A stretch of DNA of 64,000 nucleotides from Deltaproteobacteria bacterium. Its GTDB lineage: Bacteria > Desulfobacterota > Desulfobulbia > Desulfobulbales > Desulfurivibrionaceae. Positions 52,156-63,405 of this stretch are shown here, in pieces. The stretch lies in NCBI GenBank assembly GCA_013349285.1, contig DUZU01000001.1, positions 51,632 to 115,631 on the forward strand. Direction: 5' to 3'. The translations under genes and the position numbers were made by a program. Every line of letters begins with the position of its first letter. Position 1 is the stretch's first letter. The notes below the pieces were generated by a model. It was not told where the DNA came from, did not search any database, and worked only from the letters and a program-made list of their open reading frames with translations.

Positions 52156-54432
52156 ATGGCGAATGGCGAAAAGCCGTTATCCGATATTCTTGATGAGATG
52201 GCTTTACAGATTTTGATGATTGAGCCGGGTGATCTTTCCGTGGTCGGGGAGTTGCTCGATTTGGTCGAAAAGATTTTGCCGGGTTATGCCTCCGAGGATA
52301 TCCCGGTAGTTATTCAGCAGATGGCCAATACCTTTCGGGGCTCCCTTGAAAAATTAATCATGGGCGAGCTTGACGATTCCGCTGAAAATTATGAGCTGTT
52401 GGGCGAGTGTATCAGCCGGATGCAGGAGATTGCCCGCAAGGAAGGCGTGGCGGACGAGGCTACCATTCTTGCTTTTAGCGCCACCCTGAAAAAAATCGGC
52501 TTTGCCTTTGACGAAAAGGAATTGCTCGGGGTTGCCGGCTTTGGTCTGGCTGAAAGCGGTGAGGCGCAACCAGAGGTTGAGGCCGCAGAGGTCTTATCCG
52601 AACAGGAACCGGTTGCGCCGGCAAAGGCTCAGCCCATGCCGGATTTTTTGCAGGATAAGGAGTTGCTCTCCGGCTTTATCGAAGAGGCCTTCGAACACCT
52701 CGAGTCCATTGAGGTGAATGTCATCAGCCTTGAGCAGAGCCCGGATGATATGGATATCATCAACAATATCTTCCGGCCCTTCCATACCATCAAGGGGGTT
52801 TCCGGTTTTCTTAACCTGAAAACCATCAACAAGCTTGCCCATGCCACTGAAAATCTGTTGGACGACGTGCGCAACGGTAAGCGCGAGATGGACTCCGGCG
52901 TTATTGATATTGTTCTTACGGTAGGCGATGTACTGCGCTCCATGGTGGAAAATATCAAGGATGTGCTGGAAGGCGGTCCTGATAAATATCGTGATACCGA
53001 CATAACCGGCTATGTCGCGGAAATTAAGCAGCTGCAGCTCGGGGAAGGCGCCGCTCCTGCGCAGACGGCCGAGGAGCCCCCGGTGGCGCCGGCGCCGCAA
53101 GCCGAAGCGGAACCCGTTATTTCCTCTCCCGCTTCACCGCAAGCAGCCGCCCCGGCCCCGCCTCGGCAACCGTCCAAATCCGCCGCCCCTGCGCAAGCGT
53201 TACCCCCGCAGCAGGCCGCTCCGGCTAAAGGCCCGGCCCAAGGGGCGCCGGCCCAAGCCCAGAGAAAGATCGGCGCGGCCATTAAGGTTGATGTTGAAAA
53301 ACTCGATGCCCTGGTCAATGCGGTCGGGGAGTTGGTCATCATGCAGTCCCTGGTTCGGCAGAACCCCCTGGTTTCGAGGATCGCCGATCCCAAGTTGACC
53401 AAAGACCTGTCCCAGCTCACCAAGATCACCTCCGACCTGCAGCGGACCGCAATGTCCATGCGCATGGTGCCCATCAAGCAGACCTTTGACAAGATGATCC
53501 GGCTGGTCCGCGATCTTTCCAAAAAGTCGGGAAAAAAGGTCGACCTGATCATGGAAGGGGCCGAGACCGAGATCGACCGTAACATGGTGGATTCCATCTA
53601 TGATCCCCTGGTCCATATGATGCGAAACTCCGTGGATCATGGCATTCAGCCCCCGGACGAACGGGAAAAACATGGCAAGCCCGGCACCGGCACCGTTTAT
53701 CTGCGCGCTTACCAGAAAGGCGGTTCGATGCTGATCGAGATCGAAGACGACGGCGAGGGGTTGAACTCTAAAAAAATCCGTCAAAAAGCCATTGAGCGCG
53801 GCATTATCTCCGAGTCGGAGAGCTTGTCCGAGTATGATTTGAATAATCTTGTTTTTGTGCCCGGTTTCTCCACCGCCGATAAAATTACCGATGTTTCCGG
53901 CCGTGGGGTGGGCATGGATGTGGTGAAAAAAGCGGTGGAAAAATTGCGCGGCAAGGTTGAGGTACAAAGTCAGCCCGGCAAGGGATCGCTTTTTGTCATT
54001 CGGCTGCCGCTGACCCTGGCCCTTATCGACGGGATTATGGTCCGGGTCGGCAGGGAGCGCTATATCATTCCCACCATTGCGATCCAGGAATCCATGCATC
54101 CGGAACGGGAAAAGTACAACACCATCCATGGCAAGGGCGAAACCCTGCTGGTGCGTGGCGAGTTGGTACCCATTGTCCGGCTCTATGAAATGTTCGGCGT
54201 GGAGCCGACCTTTAAAGACCCCTGTGAGGCCATTGTCGTGGTGATCGAGAACGAGGGGCGCAAGCGGGCCCTGATGGTTGATGAGCTGCTCGGCAAGGAA
54301 GAGGTGGTCATCAAGAGCCTGGGCGGGTTGCAGGATATTCAAGGCGTTGCCGGCGGCACCATTCTCGGTGATGGGCATGTCGGCCTTATTCTCGATTTGG
54401 CCGGCATTGTTTCCAGTACGAAGGATCACTAG
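52156..54432 (+). CDS. cheA: Chemotaxis histidine kinase CheA
   Basis: A 758-residue CheA. An extra N-terminal helical domain (residues 1-135) comes before the HPt domain, whose phosphorylated His is His210 in FRPFHTIKGVSGF. Then come an Ala/Pro-rich linker (about 295-370), the dimerisation helices, the kinase domain (NSVDHGIQPPDER; DDGEGLNSKKI) and the C-terminal CheW-like domain. GAAGGAG precedes the ATG. It is the first gene of the che operon and phosphorylates the CheY and CheB proteins of the operon. Confidence 0.97.
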   Translation: MANGEKPLSDILDEMALQILMIEPGDLSVVGELLDLVEKILPGYASEDIPVVIQQMANTFRGSLEKLIMGELDDSAENYELLGECISRMQEIARKEGVADEATILAFSATLKKIGFAFDEKELLGVAGFGLAESGEAQPEVEAAEVLSEQEPVAPAKAQPMPDFLQDKELLSGFIEEAFEHLESIEVNVISLEQSPDDMDIINNIFRPFHTIKGVSGFLNLKTINKLAHATENLLDDVRNGKREMDSGVIDIVLTVGDVLRSMVENIKDVLEGGPDKYRDTDITGYVAEIKQLQLGEGAAPAQTAEEPPVAPAPQAEAEPVISSPASPQAAAPAPPRQPSKSAAPAQALPPQQAAPAKGPAQGAPAQAQRKIGAAIKVDVEKLDALVNAVGELVIMQSLVRQNPLVSRIADPKLTKDLSQLTKITSDLQRTAMSMRMVPIKQTFDKMIRLVRDLSKKSGKKVDLIMEGAETEIDRNMVDSIYDPLVHMMRNSVDHGIQPPDEREKHGKPGTGTVYLRAYQKGGSMLIEIEDDGEGLNSKKIRQKAIERGIISESESLSEYDLNNLVFVPGFSTADKITDVSGRGVGMDVVKKAVEKLRGKVEVQSQPGKGSLFVIRLPLTLALIDGIMVRVGRERYIIPTIAIQESMHPEREKYNTIHGKGETLLVRGELVPIVRLYEMFGVEPTFKDPCEAIVVVIENEGRKRALMVDELLGKEEVVIKSLGGLQDIQGVAGGTILGDGHVGLILDLAGIVSSTKDH

Positions 54433-54567
54433 CCGGGAGCCGAGTATATTGGCGGATTGCTTTTTATAGGGGCATTGTACCGGGGATAAGATTTCAGTGT
54501 ATTGCCGCTTGTTTTTATATGTCATATTAAAAAGAAAATATTGGCCTTTACGAATTGGAGGTTACTG

Positions 54568-55110
54568 ATGGAAGCTGCGACAGCAAACGTGACACAGGGT
54601 AACGTAACGCACGGTACGGAACAAATTGCCAATGAGTTGGCCGGCAAGTATCTTACTTTTTCTCTTGGCGATGAGGATTACGGAGTGGGCATTCTCAGTG
54701 TCCGTGAAATTATCGGGGTCATGGATATTACCGCGGTACCGCATACCCCATCCTATATTAAAGGGGTCATCAATCTGCGGGGCCGGGTTATTCCGGTTTT
54801 GGATCTGAGGTTGAAGTTTGACATGGAACCCCAGGATTATAACGAGCGGACCTGTATTATCGTGGTTGAGGTGCAGGGGCAGACCGCCCCGGTCCAGGTC
54901 GGCATGGTTGTCGATTCGGTATCCGAGGTGCTCAATATCATCGCCGAGGAAATCGAGCCGCCGCCATCTCTCGGCTCAAGCGGCGAAACCGATAATATTC
55001 TCGGGATGGCCAAGATTAAAGGGGATGTGAAGATTTTGCTGCATGTGGACCGGGTGGTGGGCGAAGGCGTTTTGAGCCGTTTTGAAGAGGCGGGCCAGGA
55101 AGGAAATTGA
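54568..55110 (+). CDS. cheW: Chemotaxis coupling protein CheW
   Basis: A 180-residue CheW that couples CheA to receptors. Core motifs KYLTFSLGDEDYGVGILSVRE, INLRGRVIPVLDL and LHVDRV are present. The ATG at 54568 has GGAGGT 6 nt upstream; a longer frame to 54502 has no start signal. The N-terminus has a 25-residue extension rich in Thr, Asn and Gln. It follows cheA by 135 nt. Confidence 0.96.
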   Translation: MEAATANVTQGNVTHGTEQIANELAGKYLTFSLGDEDYGVGILSVREIIGVMDITAVPHTPSYIKGVINLRGRVIPVLDLRLKFDMEPQDYNERTCIIVVEVQGQTAPVQVGMVVDSVSEVLNIIAEEIEPPPSLGSSGETDNILGMAKIKGDVKILLHVDRVVGEGVLSRFEEAGQEGN

Positions 55111-55183
55111 GAGTGATGCCACTGCGGGTCAAGCGAAGTGTGCGGGTTGAGTATGTTAAATGTTGTCCAGACCGGAGAAAGCA

Positions 55184-56044
55184 GTGGCGGTGAATGGGTT
55201 TGGTTCGGTCGGGATAAAATATCAGCAGCTCACTGATGTTCAGTTTCAAAAATTCAGCGCATTGGTGTTCTCAAAAACAGGGATCTATCTTAAGCCGGAA
55301 AAAAAAGAACTGCTCAATGCCCGGCTGGGCAAGCGGTTGAGAGCCACCGGCATTAGTTCGTTTAAAGAATATTATGAGTTTGTCACCACCGAGAGATCCG
55401 GAGATGAACTCATTCACCTTATCGATAGTGTTTCTACTAATTTCACATCTTTTTTTCGTGAAAATTCACATTTTGAAATGTTGACCTCAATGGTATTGCC
55501 CGCCTTTGTTAAAGAGGGCCGGGGCAGAAACAAAGATATCGTTCTTTGGTCTTCGGCTTGCTCTTCCGGGGAAGAACCATACACCATCGCCATGGTGATG
55601 GATGATTATGTCAGCCGCCATCCGGGCTTGAGGTATCAGATTTTGGCCACCGATATCTCAACCCGGGTTCTTGCCCATGCCCAAAACGGAGTGTATACCG
55701 ATGATCGCATTGCCAAGGTGCCGAATCTGTTTTTAAAAAAATATTTTAAGAAAGGGGTCGGCAGGTCGGCCGGGTATGTTAAAATCAAAAAAGAATTGCA
55801 GAGTGTTATTAATTTTAGCCGGTTCAACCTCATGGGGGAATTTCCATGGCGGGACAGTATAGATGTGATTTTTTGCCGTAACGTAATGATTTATTTTAAT
55901 CGTGAAACCCAGCAGGAACTGGTCAATAAATTTTATCAGGCGCTTTCGCCGGGCGGTTTTCTTTTTATCGGGCATTCCGAGAGTATTTCAAGTTTGGAGC
56001 ATAGATTTACCCAGGTGGATGCCACTGCATATCAAAAAAAGTGA
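55184..56044 (+). CDS. cheR: Chemotaxis protein methyltransferase CheR
   Basis: About 286 residues. N-terminal helical domain and SAM-binding domain: LWSSACSSGEEPYTIAMVM carries the glycine/serine loop, followed by ATDISTRVLAHA and DVIFCRNVMIYFN. It methylates receptor glutamates. I chose GTG 55184 with GGAG 6 nt upstream; the ATG at 55160 has no ribosome binding site. It follows cheW by about 70 nt. Confidence 0.94.
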   Translation: MAVNGFGSVGIKYQQLTDVQFQKFSALVFSKTGIYLKPEKKELLNARLGKRLRATGISSFKEYYEFVTTERSGDELIHLIDSVSTNFTSFFRENSHFEMLTSMVLPAFVKEGRGRNKDIVLWSSACSSGEEPYTIAMVMDDYVSRHPGLRYQILATDISTRVLAHAQNGVYTDDRIAKVPNLFLKKYFKKGVGRSAGYVKIKKELQSVINFSRFNLMGEFPWRDSIDVIFCRNVMIYFNRETQQELVNKFYQALSPGGFLFIGHSESISSLEHRFTQVDATAYQKK

Positions 56045-56110
56045 GACCGCTGAGGGGCGCAGGAAAAGGGCTCATTTTTTTGTAAAGAAGATTTAAAAGG
56101 CTCAGAACGC

Positions 56111-56590
56111 ATGAAACTTGTTGTCGGCATTTCAGATATGAAGGTGAGTAACAAGCCGGAAGATGTCTTGATCACCTATTCATTGGGATCTTGTATCGGG
56201 GTTGTAATCTGGGATCCTGTTGCCAAAGTGGGTGGATTATTGCATTATATGCTGCCGGATTCCTCTCTGGATGCTGATAAGGCGAGGCTAAAGCCTTTTA
56301 TGTTTGCCGATACCGGCATCCCCCGTCTTTTTAAAGAAACCTATAAATACGGGGCCGTGAAAAGTCGGATGGTGGTAAAGGTGGTCGGTGGTTCACAGAT
56401 CATGGACACCTCCGGCTTGTTTAACATCGGTAAGCGAAATAACGCGGTATTGAGGAAGATATTCTGGAAAAATAAAATAATGATAGCCAAAGAGGATGTT
56501 GGCGGGACCGGTAACCGGACCGTCAGTCTGGATATCGGTACCGGTATCACCCGACTAAAGGTTTCCGGCCGAGGGGAGTTTGAGTTATGA
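56111..56590 (+). CDS. cheD: Chemoreceptor glutamine deamidase CheD
   Basis: A 159-residue CheD, which deamidates receptors and interacts with CheC/CheX-type phosphatases. Catalytic Cys28 (LGSCIGVV) and His45 (LLHYMLPD) are visible. The 3' end overlaps the HDOD gene by 4 nt (ATGA). Confidence 0.95.
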   Translation: MKLVVGISDMKVSNKPEDVLITYSLGSCIGVVIWDPVAKVGGLLHYMLPDSSLDADKARLKPFMFADTGIPRLFKETYKYGAVKSRMVVKVVGGSQIMDTSGLFNIGKRNNAVLRKIFWKNKIMIAKEDVGGTGNRTVSLDIGTGITRLKVSGRGEFEL

Positions 56591-57432
56591 GTCGTATTGA
56601 TGAAATTCTTGCCCTGGTAAAACATGTGCCGCCTTTCCCCAAGGTGGCGCAGCGGGTTGCCGAGTTGCTGCGTGATCCTAACGTCAGCGTCGCGGCCTTA
56701 GCCGAGGTGATCCAGTATGATCAGGTTATTACCGCCAATGTGCTGAAGATATGCAATGCGGCGTATTTCGGCTTGCCGCGTAAGGTTTCGTCCCTGGATG
56801 ATGCCCTGGTGGTGATGGGGAACGATACCCTTAAAGATGTGATCACCACCAGCAGCAGCGCCATGTTTTATAAGGGGACGGCCGGTGAAGGGTATAAGCT
56901 GGATCAGGGCGAATTGTGGCGACATTCGGTGGCCACCGGAATCATGGCCAAGGGACTTGTTAGATATATCAAAGATGTTGATGAGGGCAGCGCTTATACC
57001 GTCGGGCTGCTCCACGATATCGGCAAGCGGTTTTTAAGTGGTTTCGTGGCGGATGATTTTAAGAAAATCATGCTCAAGGTCGGTACCGAAAGGTGTGCTT
57101 TTGTCGATGCTGAAAAAGAAATTCTGGGCGCGACCCATGCTGAATTGGGCGGGATGATTTTAGAGCGGTGGGATTTTCCCGAGGAGATGGTGGTGGCCGT
57201 TCGTCAGCATCATGATCCCGATGCCTTGGAAAAATCCCCCCTTACCGCGGTGGTGGCTTTGAGTAATGCCCTGGTCATAACCATGGGCATCGGGGTCGGT
57301 GCCGATGGGTTATCAACGGCAATGCAGGGAGAAGGTCTGAAGAAATTTGGTATTTCTACACATGACCTTGAGTTGTGTATGGCAAATCTCATTGGTGAAA
57401 TTGAAAAGGCCCAAGAACTTTTTCACCTGTGA
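56587..57432 (+). CDS. HDOD-domain protein in the che operon
   Basis: A 281-residue HDOD protein with HVPPFPKVAQRVAELL and the core IQYDQVITANVLKICNAAYFG, VVMGNDTLKDVI, and a retained HD motif in GLLHDIGKRFL. HDOD proteins act in signalling and often lack hydrolase activity; here the HD pair suggests the site may be kept. It overlaps cheD by 4 nt and is followed by cheY, so it is a true operon member. Confidence 0.88.
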   Translation: MSRIDEILALVKHVPPFPKVAQRVAELLRDPNVSVAALAEVIQYDQVITANVLKICNAAYFGLPRKVSSLDDALVVMGNDTLKDVITTSSSAMFYKGTAGEGYKLDQGELWRHSVATGIMAKGLVRYIKDVDEGSAYTVGLLHDIGKRFLSGFVADDFKKIMLKVGTERCAFVDAEKEILGATHAELGGMILERWDFPEEMVVAVRQHHDPDALEKSPLTAVVALSNALVITMGIGVGADGLSTAMQGEGLKKFGISTHDLELCMANLIGEIEKAQELFHL

Positions 57433-57491
57433 TCTGTAATGGTTTGGGTGTTTTTTTACCTGAAATGACGATGTGTGAGTAGGAGAGAGCA

Positions 57492-57932
57492 ATGGCTTTC
57501 AATATTTTGGTTGCGGATGATTCGGAAACCATGCGGACGGTAATTAAAAAAACCGTGGAGATGTCAGGGGTGCCCATCGGTGAATTCCATGAGGCGGCAA
57601 ACGGCAAAGAGGCTTTGGCCATCCTTGAAAGCAACTGGATTGATGTAATCCTTTCCGATATTAATATGCCCGAGATGGGGGGGATGGAGTTGTTGAAGGC
57701 GGTGAGCGCCAACGAGGATTTGAATCGAATCCCCCTTATTTTCATCACTACCGAATCAAGTGATGCGCGGATGGATGAAGCAAAAAAACTGGGAGTTGCC
57801 GGGTATGTTAAAAAGCCTTTTCAGCCGGAGATCATAAAAAGTATCCTTTACGATGTGCTGGAGAAGGCATATGAGCATCGGATGGTTGATATGCCGGCTG
57901 ATGAGAATGATGATGATGATATGGATTTCTAG
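57492..57932 (+). CDS. CheY-like response regulator with an acidic tail
   Basis: A 146-residue receiver domain. The phosphoacceptor is in ILSDINMPEMGG near residue 57, the Thr is in FITTESSD, and the Lys is in VKKPFQPE. After residue 125 comes an acidic tail (MPADENDDDDMDF). It lies 59 nt after the HDOD gene and 51 nt before cheX. It may be a second motor signal, a phosphate sink or an adaptation branch. Confidence 0.93.
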   Translation: MAFNILVADDSETMRTVIKKTVEMSGVPIGEFHEAANGKEALAILESNWIDVILSDINMPEMGGMELLKAVSANEDLNRIPLIFITTESSDARMDEAKKLGVAGYVKKPFQPEIIKSILYDVLEKAYEHRMVDMPADENDDDDMDF

Positions 57933-57983
57933 GATTTTATCGCATGGGATATACCTCTTTGGCTAATGATGGAGGACGTTGCA

Positions 57984-58445
57984 ATGGATGAGAGCTTGAG
58001 GCAGGTGATTTTCGAGACTTTCTCAGATGTTTTTGAAAAGATGTTTTTTACGTTTCTGGAGCCGTTATCCGCTGTCCCCGCTAGCGAGCAGGTGGGAGAT
58101 GCCGGTAAATTTATCTTGGCCGAAATCAGTTACTCCGGCGGTAATAACGGTAATTTTTGTTTTTATTTTCCATGGGAACTGGCAAAAAATATAACGATTA
58201 ATTTTTTAGGGGTTGAGGATGAAGATGTCAAGTTGTCCCAGATAGCCGATACTGCGGCGGAAACCGCCAATATGGCCATCGGCAGTCTGTTGGGGAAACT
58301 TGACCCTAAGGGCCAGTCTTCACTGGCAATCCCCAAGGCCCGGGAACTGGTTGATTTTGCACCTGTCTCACTGTCCGCCGATGCCGAAACCTGTATGTTT
58401 AATACGGAGTTCGGCATACTCTATGTTAAAGGTCGTCACGAATAG
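57984..58445 (+). CDS. cheX: CheX-like CheY phosphatase
   Basis: A 153-residue protein of the CheC/CheX family. The phosphatase motif Glu-x-x-Asn is in AAETANMAIGSLLGKL. It should remove phosphate from the adjacent CheY. I chose the ATG at 57984 with GGAGG 8 nt upstream rather than 57966. The gene is 51 nt after the response regulator, which matches its likely substrate. Confidence 0.88.
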   Translation: MDESLRQVIFETFSDVFEKMFFTFLEPLSAVPASEQVGDAGKFILAEISYSGGNNGNFCFYFPWELAKNITINFLGVEDEDVKLSQIADTAAETANMAIGSLLGKLDPKGQSSLAIPKARELVDFAPVSLSADAETCMFNTEFGILYVKGRHE

Positions 58446-60060
<1,615 letters not shown>

Positions 60061-60388
60061 TTATTTGACCTTCTCGGCAAGGAAAATAAAAAAAAATTAT
60101 TTAAACCTGTTTTGTGTCCGACATGAATAGTAATATTTTTTTATTTTTTTAAAGTAAAAGATAATTGATGGTTTGTGCACTATATTGTGGTCTAATTTTT
60201 AATCGATACGACATATTGTGGGTGTTGCATTTTGTTTAACTGCAGAAAAACAACGAGATAAACTGAAAACTTAAAAAACTACTTGATTTTTTGTGGCGCT
60301 ATCCCTTATAGCTTTATATATAGTCTGTTCATAGGGAAATTAATTGAAGTAATTTTATTAAAAACAATATCTCGAAATTATAATAAAT
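60061..60388. other. AT-rich region upstream of dacA
   Basis: About 330 nt divergent between ogt and the carboxypeptidase gene. It contains the cheA-like motif TTTGTGCACTATAT (60172-60185) and two ATATTGTGG copies at 60182-60190 and 60213-60221, 31 bp apart. No gene is evident. Confidence 0.5.
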
Positions 60389-61504
60389 ATGATTTTAAAA
60401 TCCCGAAAAGTTACCCTCCTGTTTTGCTTTTTCGTCCTTCCCTTGTTTTTGCTTGTCTGTTCCACATCTCTCTCCCATGCCACCAATGTAGTTCATCTTG
60501 CCTCCAAACATAAATTTTCCCCTGATCAGAGCAAGGTAGCCGGCGTTACAGGGACCAACGGTGTGAGTGTTGTAAATATCGGCTCGGCGGATGATTTTAA
60601 GCGAAAGCCGCAAGAGGAGCAGCGGGTTAATCAGGTTTCGGCAACCGGTCTCGGCAAAAAGATCTCGGCTCGCAGCGCATTTGTGCTTGATAGCCGGACC
60701 GGTCGAACCATCTATGAGCAAATGCCTGATCTGCCCGGACAGCCGGCAAGTACAATCAAGGTATTGACCGGGCTTATCGCCATGGAGGGCTTACGTGACA
60801 ATGACAGGGTTTATGCCAGCCGTTATGCAGCCAACATGCCCCGGTCAAAGGTGTACCTCAAGCGTGGCGCATCCTATCGGGTCAATGATCTGGTAAATGC
60901 CGTGCTGATGGCCTCTGCGAATGACGCAAGTGTCGCCCTTGCTGAAAAAATAGCCGGATCGGAAAAGGCCTTTGCCAAGCTCATGACAAAAAAGGCGGAG
61001 GCCCTCGGGGCGCGCCATACTGTTTGTAAAAGCGCCAATGGCTTGACCCGTCGGGGTCAGCAGACTACGGCCCGGGATCTGGCGGTTATTTTCAATCAGG
61101 CCATGGAAAATGCCGAGTTTGCCGAGCGGATGAAGTTGACCAAGACGAAAGCCTCGGCGGGTTGGCATTTGCGCACCCATAATAAGGCGTTATGGAATGT
61201 CGATGGCGCCCTTGGCGGAAAAACAGGATATACCAGGGCTGCTCGCCAGACCTATGTGGGGAAATTTAAACGCGGCTCCCGTGAGCTTGTTGTCTCCATT
61301 ATGGGGAGCGAAACCATGTGGTCGGATATCAAGGCGCTGGTTGAATATGGCTTTAGTCAGCCGGGCAAGGGTGAGGCGGTAACCGTGGCTGAAAATGAGG
61401 TGACAGGGGATGACTCGATTCCATCCCTCAGCCGCAAGTCCAAGATTCCGCAAATGGCCGAACTGATCGTTCTTGCCGAACAGAAGAAAAAAACAAAAAT
61501 TTAG
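60389..61504 (+). CDS. dacA: D-alanyl-D-alanine carboxypeptidase (peptidase S11)
   Basis: A 371-residue protein with an N-terminal signal segment (FVLPLFLLVCSTSLSHA). The catalytic SxxK is in PASTIKVLTGL, SxN is in MASANDASVAL and KTG is in LGGKTGYT. An extra 70-residue region between the signal and the domain is low complexity. The C-terminal domain is very short, with no clear amphipathic anchor helix. It trims pentapeptide murein in the periplasm. Confidence 0.92.
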   Translation: MILKSRKVTLLFCFFVLPLFLLVCSTSLSHATNVVHLASKHKFSPDQSKVAGVTGTNGVSVVNIGSADDFKRKPQEEQRVNQVSATGLGKKISARSAFVLDSRTGRTIYEQMPDLPGQPASTIKVLTGLIAMEGLRDNDRVYASRYAANMPRSKVYLKRGASYRVNDLVNAVLMASANDASVALAEKIAGSEKAFAKLMTKKAEALGARHTVCKSANGLTRRGQQTTARDLAVIFNQAMENAEFAERMKLTKTKASAGWHLRTHNKALWNVDGALGGKTGYTRAARQTYVGKFKRGSRELVVSIMGSETMWSDIKALVEYGFSQPGKGEAVTVAENEVTGDDSIPSLSRKSKIPQMAELIVLAEQKKKTKI

Positions 61505-61569
61505 AGGCGTGAGGCAGCCCTCGGCCTGGCTATGGCCGGGTCTTTCTGGTGCATGCTGTTTGGGTTTTG

Positions 61570-61598
61570 GCCGGTGGAATTTTCCCCGGCTTTTTTTT
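61570..61598 (+). terminator. Rho-independent terminator after dacA
   Basis: A GC-rich stem (GCCGG paired with CCGGC, extended by further pairs) is followed by eight T. It lies 66 nt after the dacA stop. Confidence 0.8.
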
Positions 61599-61653
61599 AT
61601 GGCTGATCTCGGCTGTGGATAATGACGGAAAAAATCGCGGCAAGGTTTAGGCT

Positions 61654-62337
61654 ATGCTTGAAAAACAAGAATTGCGGGATGAGATTGACCATAAAAAAAT
61701 AGAATTTCCTTTCCCGGCCGGCGGCAAGCTGGCCGAGCAAATCCGGCGGCTGGCCGGCTACAAAGAGGCGCGATGCCTTTTTGTGAGCCCGGCCGCTCTG
61801 CTCGACCAGGTGCGGATTAATGCGCTTAACGACGGCAAAATTCTGATCATGCCCGCCCCCGGCCTGAAGGAAGGTTTTTACCGGATCAAGCCTTATTCCA
61901 TTGCCTTTAAGGATCTGAAGTTTGCCGTAACCTATAAAGGGCTTGCCCAGTTTGGCGAACATCTCCTCTTTGAAGAGATGGCAGGGCTGGCCATTGATCT
62001 CTTTTTTACCGAAATCCTTTATGTTGACCCCTTTGGTGTTTTTCTTGGTAACGGCCAGGGTTTTTTCGATCTTAGTGTGGCCCTGTTGTCCGAATTGGGC
62101 GGGGTGGCGGATAATGCCCGCGCTTATGCGGTGGGGGTGGGTGAGCAGCTGCTTGTTGAAAGGCTAAAGCACGATTGTTGGGATGTGCCGGTCAACGGCC
62201 TGGTCTCGGCGGATGGGGTCACTGAATTTGGTCAGGGCAGGTTGGCAGCGGCGGTTTATTGGCCGGTCTTGACTGAGCGAAGCATTAAAAAGATAGCGCC
62301 GTTGTGGCGGCTGGCCTGCAAGCAGGGGAAAATTTAG
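61654..62337 (+). CDS. 5-formyltetrahydrofolate cyclo-ligase-like protein
   Basis: A 227-residue member of the 5-FCL (MTHFS) family. The segment DPFGVFLGNGQGFFDLS is like the family GxGxGYYDR region, but the final Arg is Leu, so catalysis is uncertain. The N-terminal RDEI region and a VNGLVSADGVTEF segment are conserved-looking. AAGG lies upstream of the ATG. It is after the dacA terminator and convergent with the cysteine-cluster gene. Confidence 0.7.
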   Translation: MLEKQELRDEIDHKKIEFPFPAGGKLAEQIRRLAGYKEARCLFVSPAALLDQVRINALNDGKILIMPAPGLKEGFYRIKPYSIAFKDLKFAVTYKGLAQFGEHLLFEEMAGLAIDLFFTEILYVDPFGVFLGNGQGFFDLSVALLSELGGVADNARAYAVGVGEQLLVERLKHDCWDVPVNGLVSADGVTEFGQGRLAAAVYWPVLTERSIKKIAPLWRLACKQGKI

Positions 62338-62342
62338 CCGCC

Positions 62343-63233
62343 TTAAGCCTTGTTCTCTTTGAAAACAGGCTCCAGTCCGCAGAGTTCGGCGTAGGTGGCG
62401 ATTTCGTCTTTGAGTTCCCGCACATAGGGGCAGTCCCAGACGGCGAGCAGTTTGCCCCGGCCGATATAGGCGGCAAGATCGTGGTCATCCTCAATGCGGT
62501 CATGTTCGGCCGCCCGTTCGAGGGCATAGGGAAATATCTGCGGTTTACGGCAGACCCCGGGCCGTTGCGGGTAAATCATGCAGCCCCCTGATGCGGCGTC
62601 AAGATTGGGGCATCGGCTCTTTTTTGGCAGAATCAGGCTCCAGCCCTGTTGCCAATGATAAAGGGCCGGCTGGTTCTGGTAAAAAGGGGTGTCGTTGACC
62701 TGTAACACCTTCTCCGAGTTGGCCGTTAGTTTACGGCTGTCGTCATTGTCAATGCGGGCCAGCGCAAACAACGCTGTTTCCGGGGCGCTCAGGGGTATCT
62801 CAAAGAAGTCATGGCCCATGTCCGCGGTCGGGCCAACGCAGCAGAGGGTGCAGCCGCAGGTGCCGCAGAGCAGGCTGTTGATTTGTTCAAGCTCCTTCGT
62901 GATAACCTGCTGGCAGATCATCAATTCCATGGCCTCGAACTGGTCAAGCTCTTCAAGGTTTTCGGCCAGGATGCGATATGTCGGCGGTGCCGGATGCTTG
63001 AGGGGCTCCATCATTTCAAGCTCGGGCAGAAAGGGGCGCAACAGTTCTCCCGGTTTGTCATAGGTGGCGGTTGCCGTCTCGATGGGTTCGATTAATTCGT
63101 CCAGGATCGGCGCGACCCGCTCAAAGGGCCCGGTGAGGTAAAGCAGCTGAACAATGCGGACCAGGGGCAGGAGCGGATGCTTTAACAGGTGGAGGCCTTC
63201 CTGGAATTTTGTGTTGGCGGTAAGATCATTCAT
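62343..63233 (-). CDS. YkgJ-type cysteine-cluster protein
   Basis: About 296 residues. The cysteine groups CGTCGCTLCC (about 130-140) and CPNLDAASGGCMIYPQRPGVCR (middle), plus a late Cys, form the zinc/iron-chelating YkgJ domain. The N-terminal half is helical. The frame continues upstream to 63362, but ATG 63233 (MNDLTANTKF) is the first that gives a normal, non-repetitive start; it has a weak ribosome binding site. The function of the family is not known; metal binding is expected. Confidence 0.75.
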   Translation of the reverse strand: MNDLTANTKFQEGLHLLKHPLLPLVRIVQLLYLTGPFERVAPILDELIEPIETATATYDKPGELLRPFLPELEMMEPLKHPAPPTYRILAENLEELDQFEAMELMICQQVITKELEQINSLLCGTCGCTLCCVGPTADMGHDFFEIPLSAPETALFALARIDNDDSRKLTANSEKVLQVNDTPFYQNQPALYHWQQGWSLILPKKSRCPNLDAASGGCMIYPQRPGVCRKPQIFPYALERAAEHDRIEDDHDLAAYIGRGKLLAVWDCPYVRELKDEIATYAELCGLEPVFKENKA

Positions 63234-63405
63234 GGCTGCAATTAATAATAGGTTCTGAATGCTATTGCAAGAAGCGATCAGCGATAAGCCGACAAGCGGT
63301 TGAGTCGCCAATCTTACTTTTCTTGACCGGTCAGGCGCTACAGGGTAGTATGTTGGGCGCAATAAAAACTATATAACATTGATCAGATTAAGAAGAGTGC
63401 CATCT

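Noticed and set aside
53200..54525. A 441-residue open frame on the minus strand opposite cheA
   Set aside because: It mirrors the cheA kinase and CheW-like domains, whose motifs are unambiguous on the plus strand.
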